From contig NZ_CP043661.1 in NCBI RefSeq assembly GCF_014217565.1, positions 7,874,001 to 7,938,000 of the forward strand: a DNA stretch of 64,000 nucleotides. The letters run 5' to 3'. The translations under genes and the position numbers were made by a program. Shown piece after piece: positions 9,142 through 17,623 of the stretch (positions are counted from its first letter, which is position 1; each line of letters opens with the position of its first letter). This stretch comes from Kribbella qitaiheensis (GTDB lineage: Bacteria; Actinomycetota; Actinomycetes; Propionibacteriales; Kribbellaceae). The notes under the pieces were generated by a model. The model made no database searches and was not told where the DNA came from. It saw only the letters and a program-made list of their open reading frames with translations.

Positions 9142-9238
9142 AGTACGGGGGGAGTGGGTGTGATGTTGGCGGCACTTGAGCGTTCAGGGATCGGACCGGC
9201 GAGCGCGTGACGTATCAGGTGCGTAGAGTCTGGCAGCG

Positions 9239-9986
9239 ATGACATGGTTCGAGGCGCTGTTCGTCCTGCTGGCGGGAATGGGCGCGGGCACGATCAACGC
9301 GGTGGTGGGTTCGGGCACTCTGCTGACCTTCCCTGCGCTGCTCGCCGTCGGCATCCCACCCGTACTCGCGAACGTCAGCAACAGCGTCGGCCTCTCGCCC
9401 GGTACGGCGGGCCGGCGCGATCGGCTACCGGCGCGAGCTCGAAGGCCAGCGCGGTCGGCTGATCCGCCTGATCCCGGCGTCGCTCGTCGGCGGCATCGTC
9501 GGGGGAGTGCTGCTGCTCAAACTCCCGGACACAGCCTTCAAGGCGGTCGTCCCCGGCCTGATCCTGCTCGGCTGCATCCTGGTCGCGCTCCAACCGTGGC
9601 TGTCGAAGCGGATCAACCTCCCCGACCACGCCCATCGCGGCGCTTGGTGGGTGATGCCGGCAGTCTTCGCGACCGGCGTGTACGGCGGCTACTTCGGCGC
9701 GGCGCAAGGCGTGCTGCTGATGGCGATCCTCGGTATCGGCATGGACGCGAACCTGCAGAAGATGAACGCCCTCAAGAACGTCCTGGCCACCGTGGTGAAC
9801 ACGGTCGCGGCCATCCTCTTCATCATCGTCGCCGACGTCGACTGGCTCGCGGCCGGCCTGATCGCCGTCGGCTCCACAATCGGCGGTTTCGCAGGCGCCC
9901 GCTACGGCCGCAAACTCCCCCCGATCGCCCTCCGCGCTCTGATCGTCGTCATCGGAATCGTCGCCATCGTCACGATGGTCTTCTGA
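9239..9986 (+). pseudogene. TauE/SafE-family permease, frameshifted
   Basis: ATG 9239 starts a membrane protein of the TauE/SafE (DUF81) type: MTWFEALFVLLAGMGAGTIN, then the family's GSGTLLTFPALLAVGIPPVLAN segment. The frame breaks at the GGGCC at 9409-9413; removing one C gives SPGTAGGAIGYRRELEG and joins the second half, which contains four to five hydrophobic helices and ends MVF at 9986, for a total of about 248 residues. Such permeases export or import sulfite, sulfoacetate and similar organosulfur anions, but no substrate is visible. It is probably an intact gene with a consensus error. Confidence 0.8.
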
Positions 9987-9990
9987 GCTG

Positions 9991-10086
9991 ACCGCCAACA
10001 CTCACCAACCTTGCCAAGCCGAGCTCCCTCGGTGATCGCCACGCTCAAGCGAACCGCCTACCCGCCACATGGTGAGTGTTGGCGGT
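9991..10086. terminator. 17-bp inverted repeat between convergent genes
   Basis: ACCGCCAACACTCACCA (9991-10007) and its exact complement at 10070-10086 enclose 62 bases. It lies just after the permease stop and before the convergent NIPSNAP stop, so it can act as a terminator on both strands. The long loop is unusual. Confidence 0.55.
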
Positions 10087-10099
10087 TCGGCCTGGGGAT

Positions 10100-10405
10100 T
10101 CAGCTGAACATTGGTCGCATGAACGTGCGGTCGTAGCGGAGTACGCAGCCGCTCTCGTCTCGGATGCGGTCGGCCTCGACGAACTCGGGGTCCTCGCCGA
10201 ACAGGGTCCGGTACTGCTCATAGGCGGCGAGACTCGGGAAGCTGAACAAGGCGAGGGCCTTGTCGCTGGCTCCCTCCGACGGGAGGAAGTAGCCGTGGTG
10301 GGTTCCGCCGTGCTTGGTGACCAGTTCGATCCACCGCCGGCCGAACTGCTCGAAGGCGGCGATCTGCGCCGGGTCGATGACGTACTCCACAACACAGGTG
10401 ATCAT
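10100..10405 (-). CDS. NIPSNAP-family protein
   Basis: A 101-residue protein starting at ATG 10405 (MITCVVEYVID). It has the dimeric ferredoxin-like barrel pattern of NIPSNAP proteins: the opening strand, FEQFGRRWIELVTKHGGTHHGYF, and ALALFSFPSLAAYEQYR. These proteins are usually small cytoplasmic dimers of unknown or isomerase-like function. It lies just downstream of the tetR gene on the same strand (22 bases from its stop), so it may be on the same transcript. Confidence 0.85.
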   Translation of the reverse strand: MITCVVEYVIDPAQIAAFEQFGRRWIELVTKHGGTHHGYFLPSEGASDKALALFSFPSLAAYEQYRTLFGEDPEFVEADRIRDESGCVLRYDRTFMRPMFS

Positions 10406-10426
10406 CCACCCAGCCTCACACACCCT

Positions 10427-11086
10427 TCAGCGCACTTGGGGTTCGAGTCCGGCGATCAACAGGTCCAGGCCGTAGTTGAACTGGTCGTCGCCGCCCGTCG
10501 TGCGGGCTAGTTCCGGGGCTAGTTCTACGACCGTGGGGAACTCGGTGGCTGATAGCGACTCCATGGTGGTGCGGAGGCGGCGCCAAGCCTCGGGGTCTCG
10601 GCGTTCGACGGCCATTTGGATTTCCCAGGAGGTGGAGCCGAGGACGTAGGTGAAGAGGGTGGTGTGGGTCCGGGCTGCTGTTTCCTTGTCGAAGCCGGTT
10701 GAGCGCAGTACGCCGAGGAGGCCCTCCGCAACCCGGGCGGTCTCCTGGCCGCTCAGGGGGCGGCCCGCGAGTAGTTGCGAGAGGCAAGGGTGTTGCAGCA
10801 TCAGGGCGCGCAGTCCACGGCAGACCGACCGGACCTGGTCCTGCCACGGCACGTCACTGGGCACCGGCAGGAGCAACCCCATCAGGTGGTTGCGGACGGC
10901 GTCGTACAGGTCGTCCTTGTTGCGGAAGTAGGTGTAGAGCGCCATCGGGCCGACGCCCAGCTCGGCGGCGAGGCCGCGGAGGCTGAAGGCGCTCGTGCCG
11001 TCCGACTCCATCAGGTCGAGCGCGGTGCGCACGATCAGCTCGGGGCTGAGGGTGTTCCGCGGCGTCCTGGCCCGGCTGGCTGGCAT
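10427..11086 (-). CDS. TetR/AcrR-family transcriptional regulator
   Basis: A 219-residue repressor starting at ATG 11086 (MPASRART), preceded by GGGAGA. Helix-turn-helix at ~15-60 shows FSLRGLAAELGVGPMALYTYFRNK, classical for TetR, and the C-terminal domain resembles the TetR_C group with a ligand pocket. It diverges from a quinone reductase and ohr gene pair, and a palindrome between the two starts is a good operator candidate, so it likely represses that pair and itself in response to an electrophile or peroxide. The role is inferred from position. Confidence 0.9.
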   Translation of the reverse strand: MPASRARTPRNTLSPELIVRTALDLMESDGTSAFSLRGLAAELGVGPMALYTYFRNKDDLYDAVRNHLMGLLLPVPSDVPWQDQVRSVCRGLRALMLQHPCLSQLLAGRPLSGQETARVAEGLLGVLRSTGFDKETAARTHTTLFTYVLGSTSWEIQMAVERRDPEAWRRLRTTMESLSATEFPTVVELAPELARTTGGDDQFNYGLDLLIAGLEPQVR

Positions 11087-11089
11087 CGG

Positions 11090-11134
11090 TCTGTCTCCCA
11101 ACTCGCTGTCTCTCGACTCACTGTCTCCCAGCTC
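11090..11134 (-). repeat. Three 15-bp direct repeats in the tetR leader
   Basis: Three near-identical 15-mers (CTGTCTCCCAACTCG, CTGTCTCTCGACTCA, CTGTCTCCCAGCTCA) stand in tandem upstream of the tetR start. On the tetR strand each carries GGGAGACAG or GAGAGACAG, and the copy next to the ATG supplies its ribosome binding site. Confidence 0.8.
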
Positions 11135-11153
11135 ACAAAGGCGAGCATCGAAA

Positions 11154-11183
11154 ACGGTAACGTACGATGTATAGTACACCGTA
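11154..11183. promoter_or_regulatory. Candidate TetR operator between divergent genes
   Basis: ACGGTAACGTAC (11154-11165) and GTACACCGTA (11174-11183) form an interrupted near-palindrome centred in the 131-bp space between tetR and the quinone reductase gene. GTAC half-sites 8 bp apart fit the size of TetR operators. Binding is inferred. Confidence 0.5.
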
Positions 11184-11217
11184 GAGAAGCAAAACAGACC
11201 GCGAAGGGAAGATCAAC

Positions 11218-12171
11218 GTGCGAGCCGTACAGATCACCGAGTTCGGTGGCCCGGAAGTTCTCAAGGTCAGCGACGTCGACGAGCCGGTCGCGGGTGACGG
11301 ACAGGTTCTGATCACCGTCGACCGGGCCGGCGTGAACTACGCCGACACCCACCAGGTGGAGAACAGCTACCTCTCGAAGGCGCGACTGCCGTTGATCCCC
11401 GGTGGCGAGGTCGTCGGCCACACCGCGGACGGCCGCCGGGTCGTCGCGCTGGTCGGCTCGGGTGGGTACGCCGAGAAGGCCGTCGCCCACGCGCCGTACG
11501 CGTTCGACGTGCCGGAAGGTGTCAGCGACGGTGACGCGCTCGCTCTGGTTCTGCAGGGCACGACCGCCTGGCACCTGCTGAAGACCTCCACCCATCTCCA
11601 AAAGGGCGAGTCGGTACTCGTGCACGCCGGCGCCGGTGGCGTCGGAACGCTGGCCATCCAGCTCGCGAAGCTCTGGGGCGCCGGTCGCGTGATCGCCACC
11701 GCGTCGTCGGACGAGAAGCGCAAGCTGGCCATCGAGCTCGGTGCGGACGCTGCGATCGACGGTGAACCCGAGGGCCTGAAGGACCGCATCATCGAGGCTA
11801 ACGACGGCAAGCCGGTCGACATCGTGCTCGAGATGGTCGGCGGCCCGACGTTCGACGAGTCGTTCGACGCGCTGGGCCGGTTCGGTCGGCTGGTGACCTT
11901 CGGCTCGGCATCACGTCAGGCCGCGAAGGCGGTTGAGCCCGGCCGGTTGATGAAGGGCTCGAAGACGATCGCCGGCTTCTGGCTGGCCGACTGCTTCAAG
12001 ACCCCGGCGCTGCTGGGCGACCCGTTGAAGGAACTGTTCGGCCTCGCGGTGGACGGCAAGCTGCGCCCGATCGTCGGTGGCGACTACGCCCTGTCCGACA
12101 TCGCGACCGCGCACGAGGACATGCGCGCCCGCCGTACGGTCGGCAAGCTCACCCTCGACCCGACCCGCTGA
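11218..12171 (+). CDS. Zinc-independent quinone oxidoreductase (MDR superfamily)
   Basis: A 317-residue NAD(P)H-dependent reductase of the quinone oxidoreductase branch of medium-chain dehydrogenases. An N-terminal GroES-like domain (FGGPEVLKVSDVDEP, GVNYADTHQ) is followed by a Rossmann domain with AGAGGVGTLAIQLAK as the dinucleotide loop. The Cys/His ligands of zinc alcohol dehydrogenases are missing, as expected. It probably reduces quinones or alpha,beta-unsaturated carbonyls. GTG 11218 follows AAGGGA. It is divergent from tetR and upstream of ohr, 82 bases apart. Confidence 0.92.
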   Translation: MRAVQITEFGGPEVLKVSDVDEPVAGDGQVLITVDRAGVNYADTHQVENSYLSKARLPLIPGGEVVGHTADGRRVVALVGSGGYAEKAVAHAPYAFDVPEGVSDGDALALVLQGTTAWHLLKTSTHLQKGESVLVHAGAGGVGTLAIQLAKLWGAGRVIATASSDEKRKLAIELGADAAIDGEPEGLKDRIIEANDGKPVDIVLEMVGGPTFDESFDALGRFGRLVTFGSASRQAAKAVEPGRLMKGSKTIAGFWLADCFKTPALLGDPLKELFGLAVDGKLRPIVGGDYALSDIATAHEDMRARRTVGKLTLDPTR

Positions 12172-12253
12172 CCCCAAAGCACAAGCTCCGAAGAACGAAG
12201 CCTCAAGGACAAAGCCCCAAAGAACTAGAACAAGCCCTCCCAAGGAGATAGCA

Positions 12254-12685
12254 GTGACGATTGCAGTAGAGAAGGTCCTGTACACGGCTCGCGCGACCGC
12301 TGAGGGCGGCCGGGACGGGCGCACCGCCACCGACGACGGCAAGCTCGACGTCACCGTCGCGCCGCCGAAGGAGATGGGCGGCACCGGCGACGGCACCAAC
12401 CCGGAGCAGCTGTTCGCGGCCGGCTTCGCGTCCTGCTTCCACAGCGCGCTGAAGCTCGTCGCCCGCAAGGCCCGGCAGGACTCCGAGGGTTCGACCGTGA
12501 CCGCCGAGGTCGGCATCGGCCCGATCAACGGTGGCACCGGCTACGGCCTCGAGGTCGCCCTCGTCGTCAGCCTGCCGGGCGTCGAGCGCCCGGTCGCCGA
12601 AGAGCTGGTCGCCAAGGCCCACGAGGTCTGCCCGTACTCCAACGCGACTCGCGGCAACATCAGGTTCACCCTGACCGTCGCCTGA
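12254..12685 (+). CDS. ohr: Organic hydroperoxide resistance protein (Ohr/OsmC)
   Basis: A 143-residue thiol peroxidase of the Ohr subfamily. Both redox cysteines are seen, in FAAGFASCFHSAL and in HEVCPYSNATRGNI, and the ExPEQLFAAG-type motif (NPEQLFAAGFASC) is typical. It detoxifies organic hydroperoxides in the cytoplasm. GTG 12254 follows AAGGAG at 12242-12247, which fixes the start against an upstream extension. It probably shares a transcript and TetR control with the quinone reductase gene. Ohr is more often controlled by OhrR (MarR), so TetR control would be a variation. Confidence 0.95.
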   Translation: MTIAVEKVLYTARATAEGGRDGRTATDDGKLDVTVAPPKEMGGTGDGTNPEQLFAAGFASCFHSALKLVARKARQDSEGSTVTAEVGIGPINGGTGYGLEVALVVSLPGVERPVAEELVAKAHEVCPYSNATRGNIRFTLTVA

Positions 12686-12716
12686 CCGGCCGCCCCCTCC
12701 GGCCAGTTGACGCCTT

Positions 12717-12744
12717 GAACCCCATCGCAGAAGCGGTGGGGTTC
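12717..12744. terminator. Bidirectional terminator
   Basis: GAACCCCA (12717-12724) and TGGGGTTC (12737-12744) form a perfect 8-bp stem between the convergent ohr and DUF5753 genes. Confidence 0.75.
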
Positions 12745-12752
12745 AGCCCATT

Positions 12753-13637
12753 TCAGCGCATCCGGTCAAGCGCTTCGGCGAGGATCGCAGGCGTGTCGTT
12801 CACCGGCGCGGCCGCGATCGTCAGCGCCTCCATGATCGCGGCGTACTCGTCCAGATCCTCGAGCTTGTCGAGGAACAACGCACTCGCCGCGTGCTCGATG
12901 TAGACGACATCCGGCAGGTCCCCTTCCGGGAACCGCATGATCGTGAACGCGCCACCAGCACCCGGATACCCGACGCTGCTGAACGGCATCACCTGCAACG
13001 TCACGTTCGGCTGCTGGGACACCTTGACCAGATGCTCGATCTGCTCGCACATCGCCTCCCGCCCACCGATCGGACGCCGCAGTACGGCTTCGTCGATGAC
13101 GACCCACAGGCGGGCCGGGCTCGCCCGGTTCAGGATCTGCTGCCGGGTCACCCGCAGCGCGACCCGCTGCTCGATCTCCTCCGGCGGCAGGTACGCCTTG
13201 CCCAGCTGGACCACCGCCCGGGCATACGCCTCGGTCTGCAACAGCCCCGGTACGAAGAGCACCTCGTACGTCCGGATCAGCTTCGCCGCGACCTCGAGAC
13301 CGACGTAGTTGGCGAACCAGTTCGGCATCACGTCGCCGTACCGCGACCACCAGCCGGGGTTGTTCGCGGCCCGGGCCAGCTCCATCAGCCGGACCCGCTC
13401 CTGTTCGTCGTTCAGTCCGTAGAGCTCCAGCAGGTCGCTGACGTCGCGTTCCTTGAAGCCGACCCGGCCCAGCTCCATCCGGCTGACCTTGGACTCCGAG
13501 GCGCGGATCTGCCAGCCGGCGTCGGCACGACTGATCTTGGCTGCCTCGCGCATCCGGCGCAGATGCCCGCCGAGCATGATCCGTAGTGCGGTCGGCCCAC
13601 CATCGCCGTCCGCAACCGTCATGACGTCATCCCGCAC
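12753..13637 (-). CDS. XRE-family regulator with DUF5753 domain
   Basis: A 294-residue protein with an N-terminal helix-turn-helix (~18-75: LGGHLRRMREAAKISRADAG, SESKVSRMELGR) and a C-terminal DUF5753 domain containing the family's YEVLFVPGLLQTEAYARA and RQQILNR segments. It matches the numerous BldB/Scr1-type actinomycete regulators that often sit beside a small DUF397 gene; none is visible here. GTG 13637 has AGGAG 10 bases upstream; ATG 13622 is an alternative. Target and signal are unknown. Confidence 0.9.
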   Translation of the reverse strand: MRDDVMTVADGDGGPTALRIMLGGHLRRMREAAKISRADAGWQIRASESKVSRMELGRVGFKERDVSDLLELYGLNDEQERVRLMELARAANNPGWWSRYGDVMPNWFANYVGLEVAAKLIRTYEVLFVPGLLQTEAYARAVVQLGKAYLPPEEIEQRVALRVTRQQILNRASPARLWVVIDEAVLRRPIGGREAMCEQIEHLVKVSQQPNVTLQVMPFSSVGYPGAGGAFTIMRFPEGDLPDVVYIEHAASALFLDKLEDLDEYAAIMEALTIAAAPVNDTPAILAEALDRMR

Positions 13638-13695
13638 AAACCCGCATCTCCTGCTCGTTCCGTCTCGCCGAGTCAGCCTTGATGGTATCCGGAAC

Positions 13696-14229
13696 TCAGG
13701 TGGGAGTGGCGAGCTCCAGCACGGTGGCGTTGGGGAGTTTCGCCAGCTCGGCGCCGTCGAGGAGAACCTTCGACGCGCGGATGCCGCTGCCGATCACGAC
13801 CAGCCCGGCCTGGGTCACCGCCTCGTCGACGAGGATCGGCCAGGCGGCCGGCAATCCGATCGCGGTGATCCCGCCGTACTCCATCCCGGTCGACTCGACC
13901 GCGTCGTCCTGCGCCGCGAACGAGATCTTCCGTACGCCGAGATGCTTGCGGATCACCCCGTTGACATCCGCCCGGTGGGTGGCGAGCACCATCACCGCCG
14001 CGTACGTCGACTCGCCGGCGCGTTTGCCGTGCACGATCACGCAGTTCGCCGACGCGGCCATCGGTACGTCGTACTCCGCGCAGAAGGCAGCCGTGTCCGC
14101 GAGTCCCGGATCGATAGCGGCCGCGTACGCCGGGAGGCCGCCGAGTGCGGCGCGAACCGGCTCAGCCAGCAGCTCGGGGACCTCGGCGGCAGCCTGCCAG
14201 CTGAGCTTCCCCAGCACCGGCGCAGTCAC
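13696..14229 (-). CDS. YbaK/EbsC-family aminoacyl-tRNA deacylase
   Basis: A 177-residue stand-alone editing domain of the YbaK/ProX family, which hydrolyses mischarged tRNAs such as Cys- or Ala-tRNA(Pro). Characteristic stretches are ANCVIVHGKRAGE, YAAVMVLATHRADVN, GVRKISFAAQDDAVESTGMEYGGITAIG-type (only part quoted here) and VIGSGIRASKVLL. GTG 14229 overlaps the stop of the upstream GNAT gene by 4 bases, so the two are translationally coupled. Confidence 0.9.
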   Translation of the reverse strand: MTAPVLGKLSWQAAAEVPELLAEPVRAALGGLPAYAAAIDPGLADTAAFCAEYDVPMAASANCVIVHGKRAGESTYAAVMVLATHRADVNGVIRKHLGVRKISFAAQDDAVESTGMEYGGITAIGLPAAWPILVDEAVTQAGLVVIGSGIRASKVLLDGAELAKLPNATVLELATPT

Positions 14230-14519
14230 CGCGCGTCCACGAGATCGGCGTACTCCGGGTGGGAGCTCAGGTAGTCCTTGTAGAACGGGCAGGCCGGCTT
14301 GACCCGCAACCCGGCCTCGCGGGCGTCATCGAGCGACTTGGCCGCGATCTTGCCGGCGACCCCGTGGCCGCGGAACTCGGGCAGCGTCTCGGCGTGCAGA
14401 AACGCGATCACCGGGCCCACGAGCTTGTAGTCGACGAAGCCCATCAGATTCCCGCCGGCATCGCGCGCCTCGTACCTGCTCTGTTCCCGGGCGTCCGCGA
14501 TGCTGATCTCGTTCTCCAT
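14226..14519 (-). CDS. Small GNAT acetyltransferase (YjdJ-like)
   Basis: A 97-residue protein beginning at ATG 14519 (MENEISIADAREQ). It contains the minimal GNAT core FLHAETLPEFRGHGVAGKIA and the CPFYKDYLSSHPEYADLV ending typical of the short YidJ/YjdJ family. Its target is unknown. It is coupled to the ybaK gene by a 4-base overlap. The frame extends upstream to 14732, but that part has no protein-like features. Confidence 0.9.
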   Translation of the reverse strand: MENEISIADAREQSRYEARDAGGNLMGFVDYKLVGPVIAFLHAETLPEFRGHGVAGKIAAKSLDDAREAGLRVKPACPFYKDYLSSHPEYADLVDAR

Positions 14520-14859
14520 GCCAGCCACTGTATCCACGCCCCGTACGCGTTGTCCGGCCGTGTCCGGCTCGCGGAAACCATGGTGGGTTTGGGGTCGGTG
14601 ACTCGCGGGGTACGGATGATCTGTACCGGGCCCGAGGTGGTGGAGCGACGGATGAGTACAGAGCACGTGTTGGACGAAGGCAAGCGATACCGAGTCTGGT
14701 ACCGGCCAGGATGGACCGATTGCCGTGGACAAGATTCCACTGGATGATCGTCGTCAGGCTCGGCGTCTCCTGGATCCTCCGCTGACCGTTGGATACACCA
14801 TCGGCGTGTGCGTGCCCCCGCCCCCCGCCCCCCGCCCCCCGTTCCCCCGGTGCGGGCGT

Positions 14860-14916
14860 CTTTGTGCACCGGCTGAGTACCCCGCCCCCGGGAAGATGCT
14901 CACTGGATGCACAGAG
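14860..14916. repeat. Dispersed palindrome, copy A
   Basis: Left arm CTTTGTGCACCGGCTGAGTA (14860-14879) pairs imperfectly with the right arm at 14897-14916 (TGCTCACTGGATGCACAGAG) around a GC-rich loop. It shares its arm with the copies at 14941-15003 and 17624-17680. Confidence 0.75.
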
Positions 14917-14940
14917 GTCGGCAACCGACGCGGCGTTCCG

Positions 14941-15003
14941 CGCCTTTGTGCACGGCCTGAGCAGCGGGCGGGCCCGGGGACGCTCAGCCGGTGCACAAAG
15001 GCG
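14941..15003. repeat. Dispersed palindrome, copy B
   Basis: Left arm CCTTTGTGCACGGCCTGAGC (14943-14962) and right arm GCTCAGCCGGTGCACAAAGG (14982-15001) form a near-perfect hairpin, one or two mismatches around the central CGG. Confidence 0.8.
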
Positions 15004-15024
15004 TCCATACCGCAGGCAAGTCAC

Positions 15025-15191
15025 TAGTGTCCCGGGTCGGAAGTTCCGTTGCGCTACCGGCGCCCAGGCACGCACCTCACGGCAGCGGCGAAACGGCCAC
15101 GATGCCAGAGCATCGAGGCCGCTCCGCCGCCACCGCGATGCACGCACCTGACCACCGCTATCGCTAACAGAACCTCCGACCCGGGGCACTA
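15025..15191. mobile_element. MITE-like element with TA flanks
   Basis: Terminal inverted repeats GTGTCCCGGGTCGGAAGTTC (from 15027) and its complement ending at 15189 differ at two positions only, and each is bordered by TA (15025-15026 and 15190-15191), as for IS630/Tc1-type target duplications. The 163-bp body has no coding capacity and folds further (CGATGC/GCATCG at about 15099-15114). It ends 11 bases before the cobQ start. Confidence 0.65.
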
Positions 15192-15202
15192 GGATCCTTG
15201 GC

Positions 15203-16681
15203 GTGGGCTCACTCCTGGTTGCCGGTACTACGTCCGACGCCGGTAAGACGACCGTGGTGACCGGGCTCTGCCGGTGGCTGGCGCGGCAGGGAGTCCGCGC
15301 CGCGCCGTACAAGGCACAGAACATGTCGAACAACTCGATGGTCTGTGGCGACGGGGCAGAGATCGGGCGGGCCCAGTGGATCCAGGCGATCGCGGCCGGA
15401 GCCGAGCCCGAAGCGGCGATGAACCCGGTGTTGCTGAAGCCGGGGAGCGACCGCCGAAGTCACGTAGTACTGATGGGGGAGCCGTGGGGCGAGTTGACCG
15501 CCCGCGGCTTCCTCACCGAGCGTGCCGAGCTGGCAAAGGCGGCCTTTGCGGCGTACGACGATCTGGCCTCGCGGTACGACGTGGTGATCAGCGAGGGGGC
15601 GGGGAGCCCGACCGAGATCAACCTGCGGCAGTCCGACTACGTGAACATGGGGCTGGCACAGCACACGCGGGCGCCGGTCGTCGTGGTCGGCGACATCGAT
15701 CGCGGTGGGTTGTTCGCGTCGATGTTCGGGACGGTAGCGCTGTTGTCGGCGGCGGACCAGGCGCTGGTGAGCGGATTCGTCGTGAACAAGTTCCGTGGCG
15801 ATGTGTCGCTGCTGCGGCCGGGGATCGACATGCTCGCTTCGGTGAGCGGGCGGCCGACGTACGGCGTACTGCCGTGGTTGCCCGAGCTGTGGCTGGATTC
15901 CGAGGATGCGCTGGATATCCCGGCCCGGCGTCAGGCGCACGATTCCGACGTGCTTTCGGTGGCTGTGGTGCGGTTCCCGCGGATCAGCAACTTCACTGAT
16001 CTGGACGCGCTTGCTGTCGAGCCGACGACGAGTGTGTTCTTCACTGCGAGTCCGGCCGAGGTTCGCGATGCCGATCTGGTGGTGCTGCCGGGGTCGCGGG
16101 CGACTACGGCTGATCTGGCGTGGTTGCGTTCCACCGGGTTGGCGGATGCGGTGGTGGCGCGGGTTGCTGCTGGACGGCCGGTGCTGGGGATCTGTGGTGG
16201 GTATCAGCTGCTGGGCGGGGCGATCGAGGATCCGCACGTGGTTGAGGGTGGGGGGAGTCACGCCGGTCTCGGGTTGTTGCCGGTGGCAACTGAGTTCGCG
16301 GTGGCGAAGACGCTCGCGCGGCCGGCGCCGACGGCGTACGAGATCCATCACGGCGAGGTGCGAGTCGTCGGTGCCGCGGGGGAGTTCCCTGGCGGCTGCC
16401 GGTCGGGGGTGGTGTGGGGGACGATCTGGCACGGACTGATGGATGACGACGAGGCCCGGCATGCGTTCCTGGCTGAGGTCGCGGCGATGGCGGGGAAGGC
16501 GGCGCCGGACGGGACCGTGTCGTTCAGTGCGCTGCGCGAGGCGCGACTCGATCGGCTCGCGGATGCGATCGACGAGCACCTCGATACGACTGCGCTGCTG
16601 GAGTTGATCTCCGCCGGCGCTCCCGCCGGGCTGCCGTTCGTCCCGCCGGGCGCACCGAAAACTGTCCGAGTCCTGGGTTAG
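15203..16681 (+). CDS. cobQ: Cobyric acid synthase CobQ
   Basis: A 492-residue glutamine-dependent amidase that adds four amide groups to adenosyl-cobyrinic acid a,c-diamide in vitamin B12 synthesis. The N-terminal dethiobiotin-synthetase-like ATPase has GTTSDAGKTTVVTGLCRW and KAQNMSNNSMV; the C-terminal class I glutaminase has the nucleophile motif VLGICGGYQLLG and the histidine in TAYEIHHGEV. The start is GTG 15203, which lies immediately after the MITE-like element, so its promoter may be supplied or altered by that element. No other cobalamin gene is adjacent. Confidence 0.95.
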   Translation: MGSLLVAGTTSDAGKTTVVTGLCRWLARQGVRAAPYKAQNMSNNSMVCGDGAEIGRAQWIQAIAAGAEPEAAMNPVLLKPGSDRRSHVVLMGEPWGELTARGFLTERAELAKAAFAAYDDLASRYDVVISEGAGSPTEINLRQSDYVNMGLAQHTRAPVVVVGDIDRGGLFASMFGTVALLSAADQALVSGFVVNKFRGDVSLLRPGIDMLASVSGRPTYGVLPWLPELWLDSEDALDIPARRQAHDSDVLSVAVVRFPRISNFTDLDALAVEPTTSVFFTASPAEVRDADLVVLPGSRATTADLAWLRSTGLADAVVARVAAGRPVLGICGGYQLLGGAIEDPHVVEGGGSHAGLGLLPVATEFAVAKTLARPAPTAYEIHHGEVRVVGAAGEFPGGCRSGVVWGTIWHGLMDDDEARHAFLAEVAAMAGKAAPDGTVSFSALREARLDRLADAIDEHLDTTALLELISAGAPAGLPFVPPGAPKTVRVLG

Positions 16682-16691
16682 CGTCCTCGGC

Positions 16692-17258
16692 ATGACGGAT
16701 CTCAAAGCGGAACTGCATTCGAAGCTGCGGGACAGCCGGGCGTTGCTGCTGTCGAAGCTCGACGGGCTGAGCGAGTACGACCTGCGCCGCCCGCTGGTCG
16801 CTTCCGGCACGAACCTGCTCGGCCTGGTGAAGCATCTCGCGGGGATCGAGTACGTCTACCTGACCACGAGCCTCGGTCGCCCGAAGCCGGACATTCTGGC
16901 GTGGGAAGAAGACGGCTCTGTCTGGGACGGCGCCGACATGTGGGCCCAACCGTCGGAGACCAGCGAGTACCTGATCGACCTCTACCGCAGAGCCTGTGCG
17001 AGCGGCGACGAGACGATCGCCGCCCTCGACCTCTCCGCACCCGCCTCGGTCCCACACTGGCCGGAGGAGCGTCGCCAGAGCACCCTCGGCGTCCTCCTCA
17101 TCCGCATGGTCGACGAAACCGCCCACCACGCCGGCCACGCCGACATAGTCCGCGAACTCATCGACGGCCAAGGCGGCTCCGACGCCCACCTGCTCGACCA
17201 ACCCGGCTGGCAGACCTACACCACAAACATCCAGGCCGCCGCCGACACCTTCAGGTAA
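16692..17258 (+). CDS. DinB-family protein (DUF664-like)
   Basis: A 188-residue four-helix-bundle protein. The metal-binding histidines of the family appear in LVKHLAGIEYVYL and in VDETAHHAGHADIVREL, the latter highly typical of the DinB/DUF664 group. Actinobacterial relatives include thiol-dependent S-transferases (mycothiol or bacillithiol), but no reaction can be assigned here. It starts 10 bases after cobQ ends, with no functional link to B12 evident. Confidence 0.88.
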   Translation: MTDLKAELHSKLRDSRALLLSKLDGLSEYDLRRPLVASGTNLLGLVKHLAGIEYVYLTTSLGRPKPDILAWEEDGSVWDGADMWAQPSETSEYLIDLYRRACASGDETIAALDLSAPASVPHWPEERRQSTLGVLLIRMVDETAHHAGHADIVRELIDGQGGSDAHLLDQPGWQTYTTNIQAAADTFR

Positions 17259-17623
17259 GCCCGCTCCGCACCTCCTCCGCCGCCGGCTGGTGAAGGCCCC
17301 ACGCGGCTCCTGCGTCGTCCGCTGGGTGGTGCCGCCCACCATGGTTCGCCGCCACCTGGTTCCCGGGGTGCGGGCGGGCCTGGTTCCCGGGGTGCGGGCG
17401 GGGCCCGGGTCCGGGTGGTTCCCGGGTCCGGGTGGCCCGGGATCGGGTCCGCTGACGCGACGTTCGGCCGATAGCGCGCCATAAGTCCGGCAGCGGACGA
17501 AAACCCCGGCAGCGGACGAAAGCCCCGGCAGCCGACGACCCAAACCCGCCCTCGCCGAGCAGGCTAAGCAGCGTTCGACCGGTAGCACCTGACACCCCCT
17601 CCACAACGCGACAGCGGGGGGAG

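Larger units (their letters stand above)
14520..15202. other. Gene-free interval with repeats
   Basis: No convincing gene lies between the GNAT and cobQ starts. The space holds two copies of a dispersed palindrome (14860-14916, 14941-15003), a poly-C tract near 14815-14845, and a MITE-like element directly upstream of cobQ. I looked for a cobalamin riboswitch and did not see one. Confidence 0.7.

Noticed and set aside
15004..15202. Cobalamin riboswitch before cobQ
   Set aside because: I looked for the B12 box and adjacent conserved core and did not find them; the structure seen is explained by terminal inverted repeats.
14326..15333. A 335-codon open frame on the minus strand upstream of cobQ
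   Set aside because: It crosses the palindromes and the MITE-like element and has no protein-like features beyond the small GNAT gene inside it.
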